Shown in pieces: positions 35,423-44,353 of a DNA stretch of 64,000 bases. The DNA lies in assembly GCF_040605455.1 (NCBI RefSeq), contig NZ_JBEXCV010000025.1, positions 10,737 through 74,736 of the forward strand, in the 5' to 3' direction. This stretch comes from Embleya sp040605455 (GTDB lineage: Bacteria > Actinomycetota > Actinomycetes > Streptomycetales > Streptomycetaceae). Made by a program: the position numbers and the translations under genes. Each line of letters starts with the position of its first letter. Position 1 is the stretch's first letter. The notes beneath the pieces are model-generated. The model had not been told where the DNA came from. It saw nothing but the letters and a program-made list of their open reading frames with translations, and searched no databases.

Positions 35423-36645
35423 GCGACTCCGCGCGCCCTGTCGCTCCACACGCCATCCTGCGGCGGATGACCTCGCGCGACACCACCGAGGAGCATCGCG
35501 CGTCCACCCCGTTGGAGCTGTTCTTCGACCTGACCTTCGTGGTCGCGGTGGCCCAGGCCGGCAGCCGACTGGTGCACTCGCTGGCGGAGGGGCATCCCGG
35601 GCACGGGCTCACGGGCTACCTGCTCGTGTTCTTCGCGATCTGGTGGGCGTGGGTCAACTTCACCTGGTTCGCGTCCGCGTACGACTGCGACGACCCGCTG
35701 TACCGGGTCGCGACGCTCGTCCAGATCACCGGTGTCCTGGTGCTGGCCGCCGGGGTGCCGCGCGCCTTCGAGAACAGCGACTACGCGGTCGCCATCGTCG
35801 GCTACCTGATCATGCGTCTCGCGCTGACCTTCCAGTGGCTGCGGGCGGCCCACGACGAGACCGACGCCGCGGCCCGGCGCACCGCGCGGCGCTACGCGGC
35901 CGGGCTGGTGCTGGTGCAACTCGGCTGGGTGGTGCTGCTGCTCCTGCCGGACGCCGCCTGGACAGCGGGGTTCCTGCTACTGGTGGTTGCCGAACTCGCG
36001 GTACCGGCGATCGCCGAACGCGACCACCCCACGACCTGGCACCCGCGTCACATCGCCGAGCGGTACGGGCTGTTCACCATCATCATGCTGGGCGAGAGCG
36101 TCTCCGCCGCGACCGTCGCGATCCAGACCGCGCTCGACGACGAGGCCGCGCTGGACGAACTGCTGCCGATCGCCGCAGGTGGGCTGCTGATCGTGTTCGC
36201 GGCCTACTGGATCTACTTCGCGGTGCCGATCCACGACTACCTGGCATCCAACCGTCAAGCCTTCCTGTGGGGATACGGCCACTACGTGGTCTTCGGCTCG
36301 GCGGCGGCGATCGGCGCGGGCCTGGAGGTCGCCGTCGAACAGGCCGTGGGCGAGGCGCACATCTCCCGGACGGCCGCGTCGGCGAGCGTGACGATCCCCG
36401 CGGCGCTGTTCCTGCTGAGCACGTTTGTGCTGCATTCCCGGCACCACAAAGTCGGCCCGGCCCAGAGGGCGACACTGCCGACCGCCGGTGTGTTGATCCT
36501 GCTGTGCACGTTCCTGGGCGCGGCCGCGGTGCCGGTGGCGGGTGCGGTGGCGGCGCTGACGGTCGCGGTGGGCACGGTGTTGTCGGCCCGGCAGGGCGAG
36601 GGGGATGTGCGACAAAGCCGTCGGCGGGCGATCGCGGGCGGGTGA
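35419..36645 (+). CDS. Low temperature requirement protein A (LtrA) family
   Basis: A 408-residue integral membrane protein with about ten hydrophobic helices. Family start STPLELFFDLTFVVAVAQAG near residue 30, FFAIWWAWVNFTWFASAYDC, and ERYGLFTIIMLGESVSA in the middle. Named for a Listeria gene linked to growth in the cold, but the molecular function is unknown. GTG start with GAGAGGA 8 bases upstream. Single gene; the C-terminal tail is basic and cytosolic by the positive-inside rule. Confidence 0.88.
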   Translation: MSDSARPVAPHAILRRMTSRDTTEEHRASTPLELFFDLTFVVAVAQAGSRLVHSLAEGHPGHGLTGYLLVFFAIWWAWVNFTWFASAYDCDDPLYRVATLVQITGVLVLAAGVPRAFENSDYAVAIVGYLIMRLALTFQWLRAAHDETDAAARRTARRYAAGLVLVQLGWVVLLLLPDAAWTAGFLLLVVAELAVPAIAERDHPTTWHPRHIAERYGLFTIIMLGESVSAATVAIQTALDDEAALDELLPIAAGGLLIVFAAYWIYFAVPIHDYLASNRQAFLWGYGHYVVFGSAAAIGAGLEVAVEQAVGEAHISRTAASASVTIPAALFLLSTFVLHSRHHKVGPAQRATLPTAGVLILLCTFLGAAAVPVAGAVAALTVAVGTVLSARQGEGDVRQSRRRAIAGG

Positions 36646-36737
36646 GGGCCGCTCGGGCGTCGGTTGGGGGGTGTCGGTGTCGGGCGGGCGCCGGGGGTCG
36701 CGGGGGCGAGACCGGGCAGAGCGTGAGGCTTGTTGCG

Positions 36738-37244
36738 CTAACCCGCCGTCAGGCGCCGGGCCGGGCCCTGGGGCTCGGGTGGGAGCAGGGGGCCGCCCTG
36801 CCATTGCTGAAATATCAGCATGGTGTGCACCTGGGTCACCTCGGTGCGCGCCGTGAAGCCGTCCACCACGAGCCGCTGCAGCCCGGTCGCGTCGGCGACC
36901 GCGACATGCACGAGGAAGTCGTCGGGTCCGGCCAGGTGGTAGAGCGCACGGGTCTCCGGCAGCTTGAGCACGTGCCCCACGAACGGGTTGAGCACGACGC
37001 GGTGGTGCGGCCGCACCCGAACCGCGAGCATCGCCTGCAGCGGTCGGCCCAGCGCGGCCGCGTCGACCTCGACTGTCGCCCCCTTGACCACCCCGGCCGA
37101 GCGCAGCCGGGCGACCCGATCCAGGCAGGTCGAGGGCGCGATCCCGACTTCCGCGGCGAGCGCCTTGTTGCTGATCCGGGCATCGTTCTGGAGGGCCCGG
37201 AGGATTCCGAGATCGATCGGATCGAGGGCGATGGATTGGCTCAT
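36738..37244 (-). CDS. Lrp/AsnC family regulator
   Basis: A 168-residue Lrp-type regulator. N-terminal HTH (about 5-60): LDPIDLGILRALQNDARISN then VGIAPSTCLDRVARLRSAGV. C-terminal RAM ligand domain (about 70-150): PLQAMLAVRVRPHHR, LAGPDDFLVHVAVAD, VTQVHTMLIFQQW. Divergent from the PLP lyase gene, so it probably controls that enzyme in response to an amino acid. Start at 37244 from the family N-terminus. Confidence 0.9.
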   Translation of the reverse strand: MSQSIALDPIDLGILRALQNDARISNKALAAEVGIAPSTCLDRVARLRSAGVVKGATVEVDAAALGRPLQAMLAVRVRPHHRVVLNPFVGHVLKLPETRALYHLAGPDDFLVHVAVADATGLQRLVVDGFTARTEVTQVHTMLIFQQWQGGPLLPPEPQGPARRLTAG

Positions 37245-37304
37245 CGGGCGATGATAGTTCGGCGAGTGGGCGGATTCTCCGGGGATCGGCGGAGCATGGC
37301 GGGC

Positions 37305-37550
37305 ATGGATGACCTCCGAGTGGATCTTGACGGGCGTGCCGGGTCTACCGCCATGGGTGGCGTGGGTGGCGTGGGTGGCGTGGGTGGTTCGGCCGGTGAG
37401 GGCGGCGTGAGCAGTGTGGCCGGCTTCAGCAGTGTCGGTGTCGTGGGGGGCGCGAGCGGTTCCGGCGGCTCGGGTGGCTTGGATGGCTCGGGTGGTCCGA
37501 GTAGCTCGGGTGGCTCGGGTGGCTCCGGTGGCGGGGGTGGCGGGGGGCAC
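37305..37550 (+). repeat. GGTGGC-rich repeats upstream of PLP lyase
   Basis: Imperfect repeats of GTGGGTGGC (four in a row near 37355-37390) and of CTCGGGTGG near 37490-37540. They stay open in the lyase frame from an ATG at 37305 and would add about 82 Gly/Ser residues to its N-terminus. Confidence 0.6.
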
Positions 37551-38783
37551 ATGTTCGAGACTCGTGCGGTGCATGCCGGTCGGGACGATCTCGCCGCCCT
37601 GGGTACACACGCCGTGCCGATCGATCTGTCCACCACCTATCCCCTGCCGGACCTGCCGGCCGCGGCGCTCGCGCTCGACGCATACGCGGAGGGGGAACTC
37701 CCCGACGGCTCACCGATCTACGGCCGATTGACCAATCCGACGGTGCGTCGTTTCGAGACCGCACTCGCGGAGTTGGAGGGGTGCGCCGACGCGGTCGCGT
37801 TCGCCAGTGGCATGGCGGCGGTCACCGCGTGCCTGCTCGCCGCCGCCGCACGTGGCCGGCGGCATGTGGTGGCGGTACGGCCGCTGTACGGCACCACGGA
37901 CCACCTGCTCACCAGCGGGCTGCTCGGCACCGAGGTCACCTGGGTCGATCCGGACGGGGTGGCCGGGGCGTTGCGCCCGAACACCGGGCTGGTCATGGTC
38001 GAGACACCGGCCAATCCGACACTGGCCGAACTGGACCTGGCCGAGTTGGCCGCCCAGGCCGGAGACGTACCGCTGCTGGTGGACAACACGTTCGCAACAC
38101 CGGTGTTGCAGCAACCCGCGAAGGCCGGCGCGCGGATGGTGCTGCACAGCGCGACCAAGTTCCTCGGCGGGCACGGCGACGTGATGGGCGGCGTGGTGGC
38201 CTGCGACCCGGAGACGGCCCAGGTCCTGCGGCAAATCCGATTCGCCACGGGGGCGTTGCTGCATCCGCTCGCGGGCTACCTGCTGCTGCGCGGCCTCGCG
38301 ACGTTGCCGATCCGGGTCGCGAAGGCCTCCGCGTCGGCGGCGACGCTGGCCCGGCGACTGGCCGCCCATCCGGCGGTCGAGCAGGTGCACTATCCGAGCA
38401 TCGGCGGCGCCCTGGTGGCCTTCGAGCCGACGGGCGACCCGATGGCACTGGTCGGCGCGCTCCGCTTGATCACGCCCGCGGTCAGCCTCGGCGGCACCGA
38501 CACGCTGATCCAGCATCCGGCCTCGCTGACCCACCGCGTGATCGACGACGCCGCGCGTGACGAGGGCGCCATCGGGCCCAAATTGCTGCGCCTTTCGGTG
38601 GGGCTGGAGCACGAGGACGACCTGTGGGACGACCTGTCGACGGCTTTGGACCACGCTGCCGGGCGCGGTGCCGAGTGGGCGCGGGGTGCGAGGTCGGCGT
38701 TCGGGCGGGTGGAGACGCCGGGTGTGGAGGCGTCGGCCTCGGCGGTGACGCTTCGTCAGGAGCAGCCCTCGGCTCACGTTTGA
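37551..38783 (+). CDS. Cystathionine gamma-lyase/synthase family PLP enzyme
   Basis: A 410-residue fold-type I PLP enzyme of the Cys/Met metabolism family, probably cystathionine gamma-lyase or methionine gamma-lyase. FETRAVHAGRD at the N-terminus, YGRLTNPTVRRFETALAELE, AFASGMAAVTACLLA, VRPLYGTTDHLL (PLP-stacking Tyr), VETPANPTLAELDL, VDNTFATPVLQQP, and HSATKFLGGHGDVMGG with the PLP lysine. The ATG at 37551 matches the usual family start; an in-frame Gly/Ser extension to 37305 is possible. The tail after residue 370 is poorly conserved. Confidence 0.88.
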   Translation: MFETRAVHAGRDDLAALGTHAVPIDLSTTYPLPDLPAAALALDAYAEGELPDGSPIYGRLTNPTVRRFETALAELEGCADAVAFASGMAAVTACLLAAAARGRRHVVAVRPLYGTTDHLLTSGLLGTEVTWVDPDGVAGALRPNTGLVMVETPANPTLAELDLAELAAQAGDVPLLVDNTFATPVLQQPAKAGARMVLHSATKFLGGHGDVMGGVVACDPETAQVLRQIRFATGALLHPLAGYLLLRGLATLPIRVAKASASAATLARRLAAHPAVEQVHYPSIGGALVAFEPTGDPMALVGALRLITPAVSLGGTDTLIQHPASLTHRVIDDAARDEGAIGPKLLRLSVGLEHEDDLWDDLSTALDHAAGRGAEWARGARSAFGRVETPGVEASASAVTLRQEQPSAHV

Positions 38784-38797
38784 CGCACGGGCACACG

Positions 38798-38852
38798 GTG
38801 CGGGTGCGGGTGCGGGTGCGGGTGCGGGTAGTCGCACCCGCCCCCGCACCCG
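38798..38852. repeat. GTGCGG hexamer tandem forming a hairpin
   Basis: Five GTGCGG-type units (38798-38829) pair with a CGCACCCGCCCCCGCACCCG stretch (38833-38852). It lies just after the PLP lyase stop and probably acts as its terminator. Confidence 0.6.
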
Positions 38853-39032
38853 TATTCGCATGCCGAAGCCATCGCACAGTTGGAGCGAACCGTCGCCCGG
38901 TGCCCGAGGATCCCGGATGGAATCGGGGGACTACCCCCAGTGGTGGGCCGGTTCGTCGGGTAGCGTCCCGAGCAGGTCCGAACCGGCCGAGCCGAGCGGT
39001 GTTCCGCGCGCCGCCACCGGAGGTGACGCGTC

Positions 39033-40172
39033 ATGCCCCCGCACGCAGTCCGACCGAACCGCCCGGCCCGCCGTCCGCTTCGCGATCCGTCCCGGCCGAC
39101 AGCCGGCCGGCCGACCCCCAATGGCTTCCCTCCCCGCCGGCCGACGTGCCGCCGGGCGGCAGTCGGGCCGGTGCTGTCGATGTTGGTCGCGCTGCTCCTG
39201 CTGGCGTCCTGTACCTCCGCGACCTCCACCCCACGCTCCACAGCCTGGCCCACCGACCCCGTGCCGACCACCGACGTTCCGGGCGGCCGGGGCGGCCCGG
39301 GGGCGGCGAGCGACCCACCCGCCTCGTGCAGCAACCCGCTCGCGAGCCTGCGTCCCGGGTCGGGGCCACCACGCGCCGCCGACTATCCGAACGACGGCTC
39401 ACTCGCGCGGATCCTGCGCCAGGGCTTTCTGACCATCGGTATCGACCAGAGCACCTACCCGTTCAGCTACGCCGACGTCGCCGACCACAATCGGCTCAAG
39501 GGCTTCGACATCGACCTCGTTCGGGAGATCGCCGCCGACCTGTTCGGCAGTACGGACGCGAGCCGGCTGCACTTCCGCGTCCTGCCCAACAACATCCGTG
39601 AACAGTCCGTCGCGAACGGCGACGTGGACATCGTCGCGAAGTCGGTCACCGTGAACTGCCGCCGCCGGGCGCTGGTCGACTTCAGCTCGGTCTACTACGA
39701 GTCGGGACAGCGCGTACTGGTCGTCCGCGACGGCCCGGCCGCAACCGCCGACCACGCCAAGGGCCTGATCGGCCTGCCTTCCGGAACCCGCGTCTGCACG
39801 GTCGGCAACACCACCGCCGCAGAGGCGGTGCGCGTGACGAAGGGCCTGGTCCCCGTCACCGGCGAAACCTGGGCGGACTGCCTCGTCCACATCCAACAGG
39901 GCCAAGCGGACGCATCGGTCGGCGACGACACCATCATGGCCGGCCTCCAGGCTCAGGACCGCTTCGTGCAATTGGTCGGCCCCAAGCTCACCCGCGAATC
40001 GTACGGCCTCGAAATCGCCAAGACCCACCCCGACTTGGTCCGCTTCGTCAATGCCTCGCTGGAACGCATCCGCCGAGACGGGACGTGGCAGCGGCTGTAC
40101 GAGACGTATGTGGCCCGCTATATACCGGAATCCGGACCGGTGACGGCCCCGGATGCGGTGTATCTGGACTGA
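39033..40172 (+). CDS. Amino-acid ABC transporter substrate-binding lipoprotein
   Basis: Solute-binding protein (379 aa) of the glutamate/polar amino acid family 3. Long basic n-region, hydrophobic VLSMLVALLLLASC lipobox with Cys at about residue 60, a Pro/Thr-rich linker, then the SBP domain from about 125: LTIGIDQSTYPFSY, GFDIDLVREIAADLFG, VDIVAKSVTVNCRRR, GLIGLPSGTRVCTVGN, YGLEIAKTHPDLVRFVNASL. The ATG at 39033 follows GGAGGTGA, so the long n-region is probably real. No permease or ATPase genes adjoin it, which suggests it works with a distant transporter or as a sensor. Confidence 0.85.
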   Translation: MPPHAVRPNRPARRPLRDPSRPTAGRPTPNGFPPRRPTCRRAAVGPVLSMLVALLLLASCTSATSTPRSTAWPTDPVPTTDVPGGRGGPGAASDPPASCSNPLASLRPGSGPPRAADYPNDGSLARILRQGFLTIGIDQSTYPFSYADVADHNRLKGFDIDLVREIAADLFGSTDASRLHFRVLPNNIREQSVANGDVDIVAKSVTVNCRRRALVDFSSVYYESGQRVLVVRDGPAATADHAKGLIGLPSGTRVCTVGNTTAAEAVRVTKGLVPVTGETWADCLVHIQQGQADASVGDDTIMAGLQAQDRFVQLVGPKLTRESYGLEIAKTHPDLVRFVNASLERIRRDGTWQRLYETYVARYIPESGPVTAPDAVYLD

Positions 40173-40299
40173 ACGCGGCAACGACGGCGGACCGAATCAT
40201 TGCGACGGTGACCGGACGACCGGTGCGCTGAAGCCGGACCGGGGCACGCGCGGTCGGCGGAGTGGAGTCGGGCCGACCGCCGGCCGAGCCCGAGCCCAT

Positions 40300-40395
40300 C
40301 CGTGCGTCTGCGTCTACATCCACGACATCCACGTCTACGTCGAGGACGACATCCACGTCCACGTCCACCTCCACACCTACGTCGAGGACAGGTAG
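40300..40395. repeat. ACGTC-rich imperfect tandem repeat
   Basis: Repeats of ATCCACGTCTACGTC and close variants. Read on the minus strand it gives a Val-Asp alternation, but no start site or family supports a protein. Confidence 0.5.
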
Positions 40396-40545
40396 TCCCT
40401 CGGCACGACCAGTCCCGACTCGTAGCGGTGACGACCAGTTGCGGCCGATCTCGTGCGCCGAGCCTGGTCATGATGCGACTCACGTGCGTCTTCGCGGTGA
40501 GCGGACTCAGCCCGAGCAGCGTCCCGATCTCCGCCGGGGCTGGTG
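40377..40545 (-). pseudogene. LuxR-type response regulator, C-terminal remnant
   Basis: The HTH of a NarL/LuxR regulator is legible: PAEIGTLLGLSPLTAKTHVS then RIMTRLGARDRPQLVVTA. A one-base loss near 40425 shifts the ending YESGLVVPRDYLSS into another frame, and everything upstream of the HTH is gone. Not functional. Confidence 0.7.
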
Positions 40546-40647
40546 GGCCGGGGCCGAGCCGGTGGGTCGGACCTCATGGGTCGGGCATGGGCATGGCGCT
40601 TGGGCCCGGCACTTCAGCCGCCGCCCAAGCGCGGCCCGACCCGCCGG

Positions 40648-41160
40648 TCAGCCGCCGCCGAACCAAGCCGGCATGTCGAAGTGGAACGAATCCCCCGGCG
40701 TCATCGTCCGAAGGTCCTCCTCCAACGCACGCAGCCGTTCCGCGCCCAATGCCCCCGCCCACTTGGCACGCAAGTCCTCAAAGATCGCAGCCGACTTCGC
40801 CAGCGAATCCACCCCACGCGCGGTGAGCCGAACCACCTTGCGCCGCGCGTCGTTCGGATCCACACCCCGTTCGACGTAACCCAGCCGCTCCAAGCCGTCG
40901 ATCGTCTTGCCCGCCGCCTGCTTCGAGACACCCAACAGGCGCCCGAGTTCCACCGCGGTGGTGCCGTGCGGCCCAATGGCCTGAAACACGAAGCCGTGCA
41001 TGGGGCGCAGGTCGGGGTGGCCCTGCCGAGCGAGCTCGGCATGCACCTCGTCGATGAGTACCCGAAAGGCCATCAGCAGGCGCAACGGCAGCTCGAAACC
41101 CGGCGGGTCCTGGCCGGACCCGCCGGCGTTCGTTCCGACCGCAGACGAGTTTGTTGACAT
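40648..41160 (-). CDS. MarR family regulator
   Basis: A 170-residue winged-helix regulator. LLMAFRVLIDEVHAELARQG, the recognition region VSKQAAGKTIDGLERLGYVE, the wing DPNDARRKVVRLTARGV, and an acidic C-terminal helix. Divergent from a cupin gene across 70 bp containing a perfect GACAAC-N3-GTTGTC repeat, so it probably represses both. No clear ribosome site before the ATG at 41160, which may mean a leaderless transcript. Confidence 0.9.
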   Translation of the reverse strand: MSTNSSAVGTNAGGSGQDPPGFELPLRLLMAFRVLIDEVHAELARQGHPDLRPMHGFVFQAIGPHGTTAVELGRLLGVSKQAAGKTIDGLERLGYVERGVDPNDARRKVVRLTARGVDSLAKSAAIFEDLRAKWAGALGAERLRALEEDLRTMTPGDSFHFDMPAWFGGG

Positions 41161-41186
41161 GGATAGACAACCTGGTTCACTATTTA

Positions 41187-41201
41187 GACAACGACGTTGT
41201 C
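41187..41201. promoter_or_regulatory. Candidate MarR operator
   Basis: GACAAC-GAC-GTTGTC in the MarR/cupin gap; a further GACAAC half-site lies at 41166. A TTGACA at 41154-41159 could be the cupin -35 element. Confidence 0.6.
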
Positions 41202-41230
41202 GAAGTCCCGCAAGTCTAGGAGATCACCGC

Positions 41231-41647
41231 ATGCCTGTCATCCGCAGCGCCGACGCCCGCATCACCACGACCCCCAACGGCGTCATCACCACCTACGCAT
41301 CCCCCACCCAGGGCGGCACCAACGCAGCCCTGTGGCGAGTGGACATGACCCCGGCCACCTCGGCCCCGTACCACGCCTTCGAATCCGAACAAATCTGGAC
41401 CATCCTCACCGGCGGCCTCACCGCCGACTTGGACGGCGAAAAGCTCACCGCAACCACCGGCGACACCCTCGTCTTCCCCGCCGACCTCCCCCGCCAAGTC
41501 CACGCGGACACCGAAACCGGCTTCAGTGCCATCGTCACCGCCCCCGCAGGGGCCCGCGCCTACAACCCCAACGACACAACCCCGCCCGGCACCTGCGACA
41601 TAGCCCCCAAGGACGCCGAACGCATCCTCCCGCCCTGGATGATCTGA
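41231..41647 (+). CDS. Cupin domain protein
   Basis: A 138-residue single-cupin protein: YHAFESEQIWTILTGGL in place of motif 1, GDTLVFPADLPRQVHAD as motif 2 with its His, and a C-terminal helix DAERILPPWMI. Role unknown; probably binds a metal. RBS TAGGAG 7 bases upstream. Likely target of the divergent MarR regulator. Confidence 0.85.
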   Translation: MPVIRSADARITTTPNGVITTYASPTQGGTNAALWRVDMTPATSAPYHAFESEQIWTILTGGLTADLDGEKLTATTGDTLVFPADLPRQVHADTETGFSAIVTAPAGARAYNPNDTTPPGTCDIAPKDAERILPPWMI

Positions 41648-42004
41648 CCCACCCCTCCACGCAACAGCCCACCCCACCGCCCCACCCGCCCTCGCTCCAC
41701 CCGGCCGGCCGACGTCGGGGAACAGGCGGCGGGGGGCGAAGGCGGGGGCGCCCACCCGGCAAGTCAGCCAACGGACGGACAGCCGGCCGGCGGACAAGCG
41801 GCGGGGGCAGCGGGCAGCGGGCAGCGGGCAGCGGGCAGCGGGCCATCATCCTCGCAAGCCGCCGCTCGCGGGGATCCGGAGCGGTTGGGCGAAGTAGGCC
41901 GAGGTGAATCGGCAGCGCCGCCAACCCAATCAGCACCCCGGCGTCACGCCACTCGCAATCCGCTCCGTCCGCCCTGCCCCGCCCCGCAGACCGACCCCCA
42001 GCCC
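41648..42004. other. Intergenic with heptamer repeat
   Basis: No gene. A GGGCAGC heptamer is repeated about five times at 41809-41845; the rest is Pro/Arg-like GC-rich sequence. Confidence 0.5.
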
Positions 42005-44353
42005 TCATCGCAGCGGCGAGTCCACCCGAGTCACCGCAAGCGTGCGCCGCGCCAACTCCACCAAGGCACACTGGTCTTGACCCGGCAGCCCGGTTCTGAC
42101 CCGGGTCGCCGCAATCGATGGCCAAGCCGCGTCCGCGCCGTGCAGGATCCCGGCTATCGAACCCGCCACCGGCGCGGAGGTATGGATGTCCCACCCTCCC
42201 CGGACGGTCAAGCCGATCTGCCGACACGGGTCGCCGTCACCCCACAGCAACCCCGCCGCGACCAGGCAGGCGTTACCCAGCGCGTCCCGCCGGGAGCCGG
42301 TCCCGTACCGCTGATGCACCTCCGCAGCCGCCTGCTCCCAGGTGCGACCACGGGTGTAGGCGACCAGGACACCCTGAATCGCCCGCGACAACCGCGACTC
42401 GACCGGCAGATGCCGCAGCGAGACCCCGACCGCCTGCGCGGCATCGCGCGCCGTGAACGCCGCCGCCGCAAGGGCAGCGCTCCACATCGCCGCGTACAGC
42501 CCCTCCCCCACATGCGAAACAACCGCGTCCTTGCGAGCCAATCGCGCCGCCCGCCGGGGATCACCCGGTGCCACGTACCCGTACAGGTCCGCACGCGCCA
42601 TCGCCTCGTCGGTCCCGCCGTGCGCAGTCTCCCGGGACGCCGTCGCCGGCGGCAGCGCACCGCTCAGCAGGGCCTGATAGGCGGCCTGCTCCGCCGCGCG
42701 CTGACGCAAGAACGGCAGGGTGAGCAGCCACAACGCCCCGACCTGCGCACTGGTGAAGCCCGGTCCGTACAGCTCCAACACCCGCAGGCTCAGTACCGAC
42801 CGATCCATCGCATCGCTGCGATCCTCCGCCCGGGCGGCATCCGGCACGCTCGACCCATCCGGAATGCGGGCCGCCTCGTAGGCACCGAGGCAACGACCGA
42901 TCCAGCCTCCGTGGATGCGATCCAGCAACGCCACGCCGGGCGGCGGTGGATCGATGGCACCGGCCGGCGGAAGCCCCTCATCCACAAGCCGATCGACGGC
43001 GTCGCCACGATCGTCGCGCAGCAGACCACCTCGACCGGGGCCACCCCGGCTCGGACCATCGCGCGTAAGACCATCCGGCGACAAACCGTCTCGCCCCGGA
43101 CCATTCCGCCCCGGGCCGTCTCGCCCAGCCCGTCCAGGCCACCCTCGCTCGACGCGTTCTCGTGTCAGGGGCTCTCGCCGCTGACGGTCTCGGTCCAAGG
43201 AGTCTCGCCCCCGATGGTCTTGCCCAAGACGATCTTCATCGAAGCGCCCGCCGGCACGCGCACCATCGAGGCGCCCGCCGTCAAAACGCCCGCCACCAAG
43301 GCGATCTCGCCCCGGACGGCCTCGATCCGGGTATGCCTTGCCAAGAAGGTCTCGCTCCAGACCGTCGCGCCCTCGGCCATCCTCCGCGCGCTCGACTCGG
43401 GCCTGGTCATTCCGGGCGCCCCCGCCGAATCGACCATCACCCGCCGCACGTTCGCAGCCCACGCCGTCATCGACCACCTCGACTTGCTTCAGACGTGCGG
43501 ACTCCAGACCGTCTCGGCGCCCATCGACCGAAGCCGGACCACCGTCACCGTTGCCAGTGTTCCCGCAACTCAAATCATCTTGCGCCAGACGATCGCGCCG
43601 CCCATCGCCTCGGTCGGCACCACCCGAAGCCAATACCTCATCGCCGGCCAAATCACCCTGCCTCAGTGGGATTTGCACACGCGCTTCCTCCATCGGACGA
43701 TCACGCAACCCCAGGTCGTACCCCAGGCCGCCGCCGAGCCGGCCGTTGCCCACCCAATCGCCGCCTGCGAGATCGTCCTTCTTGAGATCTTCGCTTGCCG
43801 GCTCATCTTCGCCCGGATGATCCGAACGCCCGCGCCCGCGCCCGCACTCGCGCCCGCCCCCGCCGGCGCCCTGCCTGCGATCCACCCGCCCTCGATGCCC
43901 CGAACCCAAGTTGTCCGATTCCCGCCCGTCCCGGCCCGCCTCCGCCACGCGCGTCACCGCTCCTTCGCCGACCGACCCCGCCCCGAAACCGACCTTCGAC
44001 GCACCGCCCACGCCCGACCCGAATCCGGCGCCCACACCGCCGCTCGCGTCCTGCCCACTCGGATCAGCCGGCCCGTGCACCCCACCCGGGCCATCCGACC
44101 CGACCGGCCCAACCAACCCGCCAACCGCGCCCCCGTCGTCACCCACCACGCGCGCCACTGCGCCGTCTTCCGCAGCCCGCGCCGCCGCTCCACTCCACCT
44201 ATCGCCCCGCCGAAGACGAGCCCGTTCCCGACCCCGATCGCGCGCCCCATCGCGCGCCTGCCCCTCCACCCGCACCTGCGACGCCTGTGTCTGCGAGGCC
44301 TGCGCCTGCCCTTCGACGCGCCCGTCCTGCGCCTTCTGCGAATCGTGCCGCAC
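42005..44353 (-). CDS. ADP-ribosylglycohydrolase-like protein with long low-complexity N-terminus
   Basis: Residues about 476-782 match the ADP-ribosylglycohydrolase fold: LLDRIHGGWIGRCLGAYEAA, FTSAQVGALWLLTLPFLRQR, ARADLYGYVAPGDPRRAARL, DAVVSHVGEGLYAAMWSAAL, GGWDIHTSAPVAGSIAGILH. But the metal-binding acids usual for the family are missing: the DDD-type block reads SDAMDRSVLSL and the WDTD block reads GWDIHTSA, and about 80-100 residues after GRCLGA are absent. It is probably a pseudoenzyme or decayed. Residues 1-475 are Asp/Gly/Arg/Leu-rich repeats (GRDGLSPDG-like) with low third-position GC, so the true start may lie much further downstream than 44353. Confidence 0.6.
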   Translation of the reverse strand: MRHDSQKAQDGRVEGQAQASQTQASQVRVEGQARDGARDRGRERARLRRGDRWSGAAARAAEDGAVARVVGDDGGAVGGLVGPVGSDGPGGVHGPADPSGQDASGGVGAGFGSGVGGASKVGFGAGSVGEGAVTRVAEAGRDGRESDNLGSGHRGRVDRRQGAGGGGRECGRGRGRSDHPGEDEPASEDLKKDDLAGGDWVGNGRLGGGLGYDLGLRDRPMEEARVQIPLRQGDLAGDEVLASGGADRGDGRRDRLAQDDLSCGNTGNGDGGPASVDGRRDGLESARLKQVEVVDDGVGCERAAGDGRFGGGARNDQARVERAEDGRGRDGLERDLLGKAYPDRGRPGRDRLGGGRFDGGRLDGARAGGRFDEDRLGQDHRGRDSLDRDRQRREPLTRERVERGWPGRAGRDGPGRNGPGRDGLSPDGLTRDGPSRGGPGRGGLLRDDRGDAVDRLVDEGLPPAGAIDPPPPGVALLDRIHGGWIGRCLGAYEAARIPDGSSVPDAARAEDRSDAMDRSVLSLRVLELYGPGFTSAQVGALWLLTLPFLRQRAAEQAAYQALLSGALPPATASRETAHGGTDEAMARADLYGYVAPGDPRRAARLARKDAVVSHVGEGLYAAMWSAALAAAAFTARDAAQAVGVSLRHLPVESRLSRAIQGVLVAYTRGRTWEQAAAEVHQRYGTGSRRDALGNACLVAAGLLWGDGDPCRQIGLTVRGGWDIHTSAPVAGSIAGILHGADAAWPSIAATRVRTGLPGQDQCALVELARRTLAVTRVDSPLR

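Noticed and set aside
40048..40374. ORF with alternating Val-Asp
   Set aside because: Product of an ACGTC-type tandem repeat, with no ribosome site.
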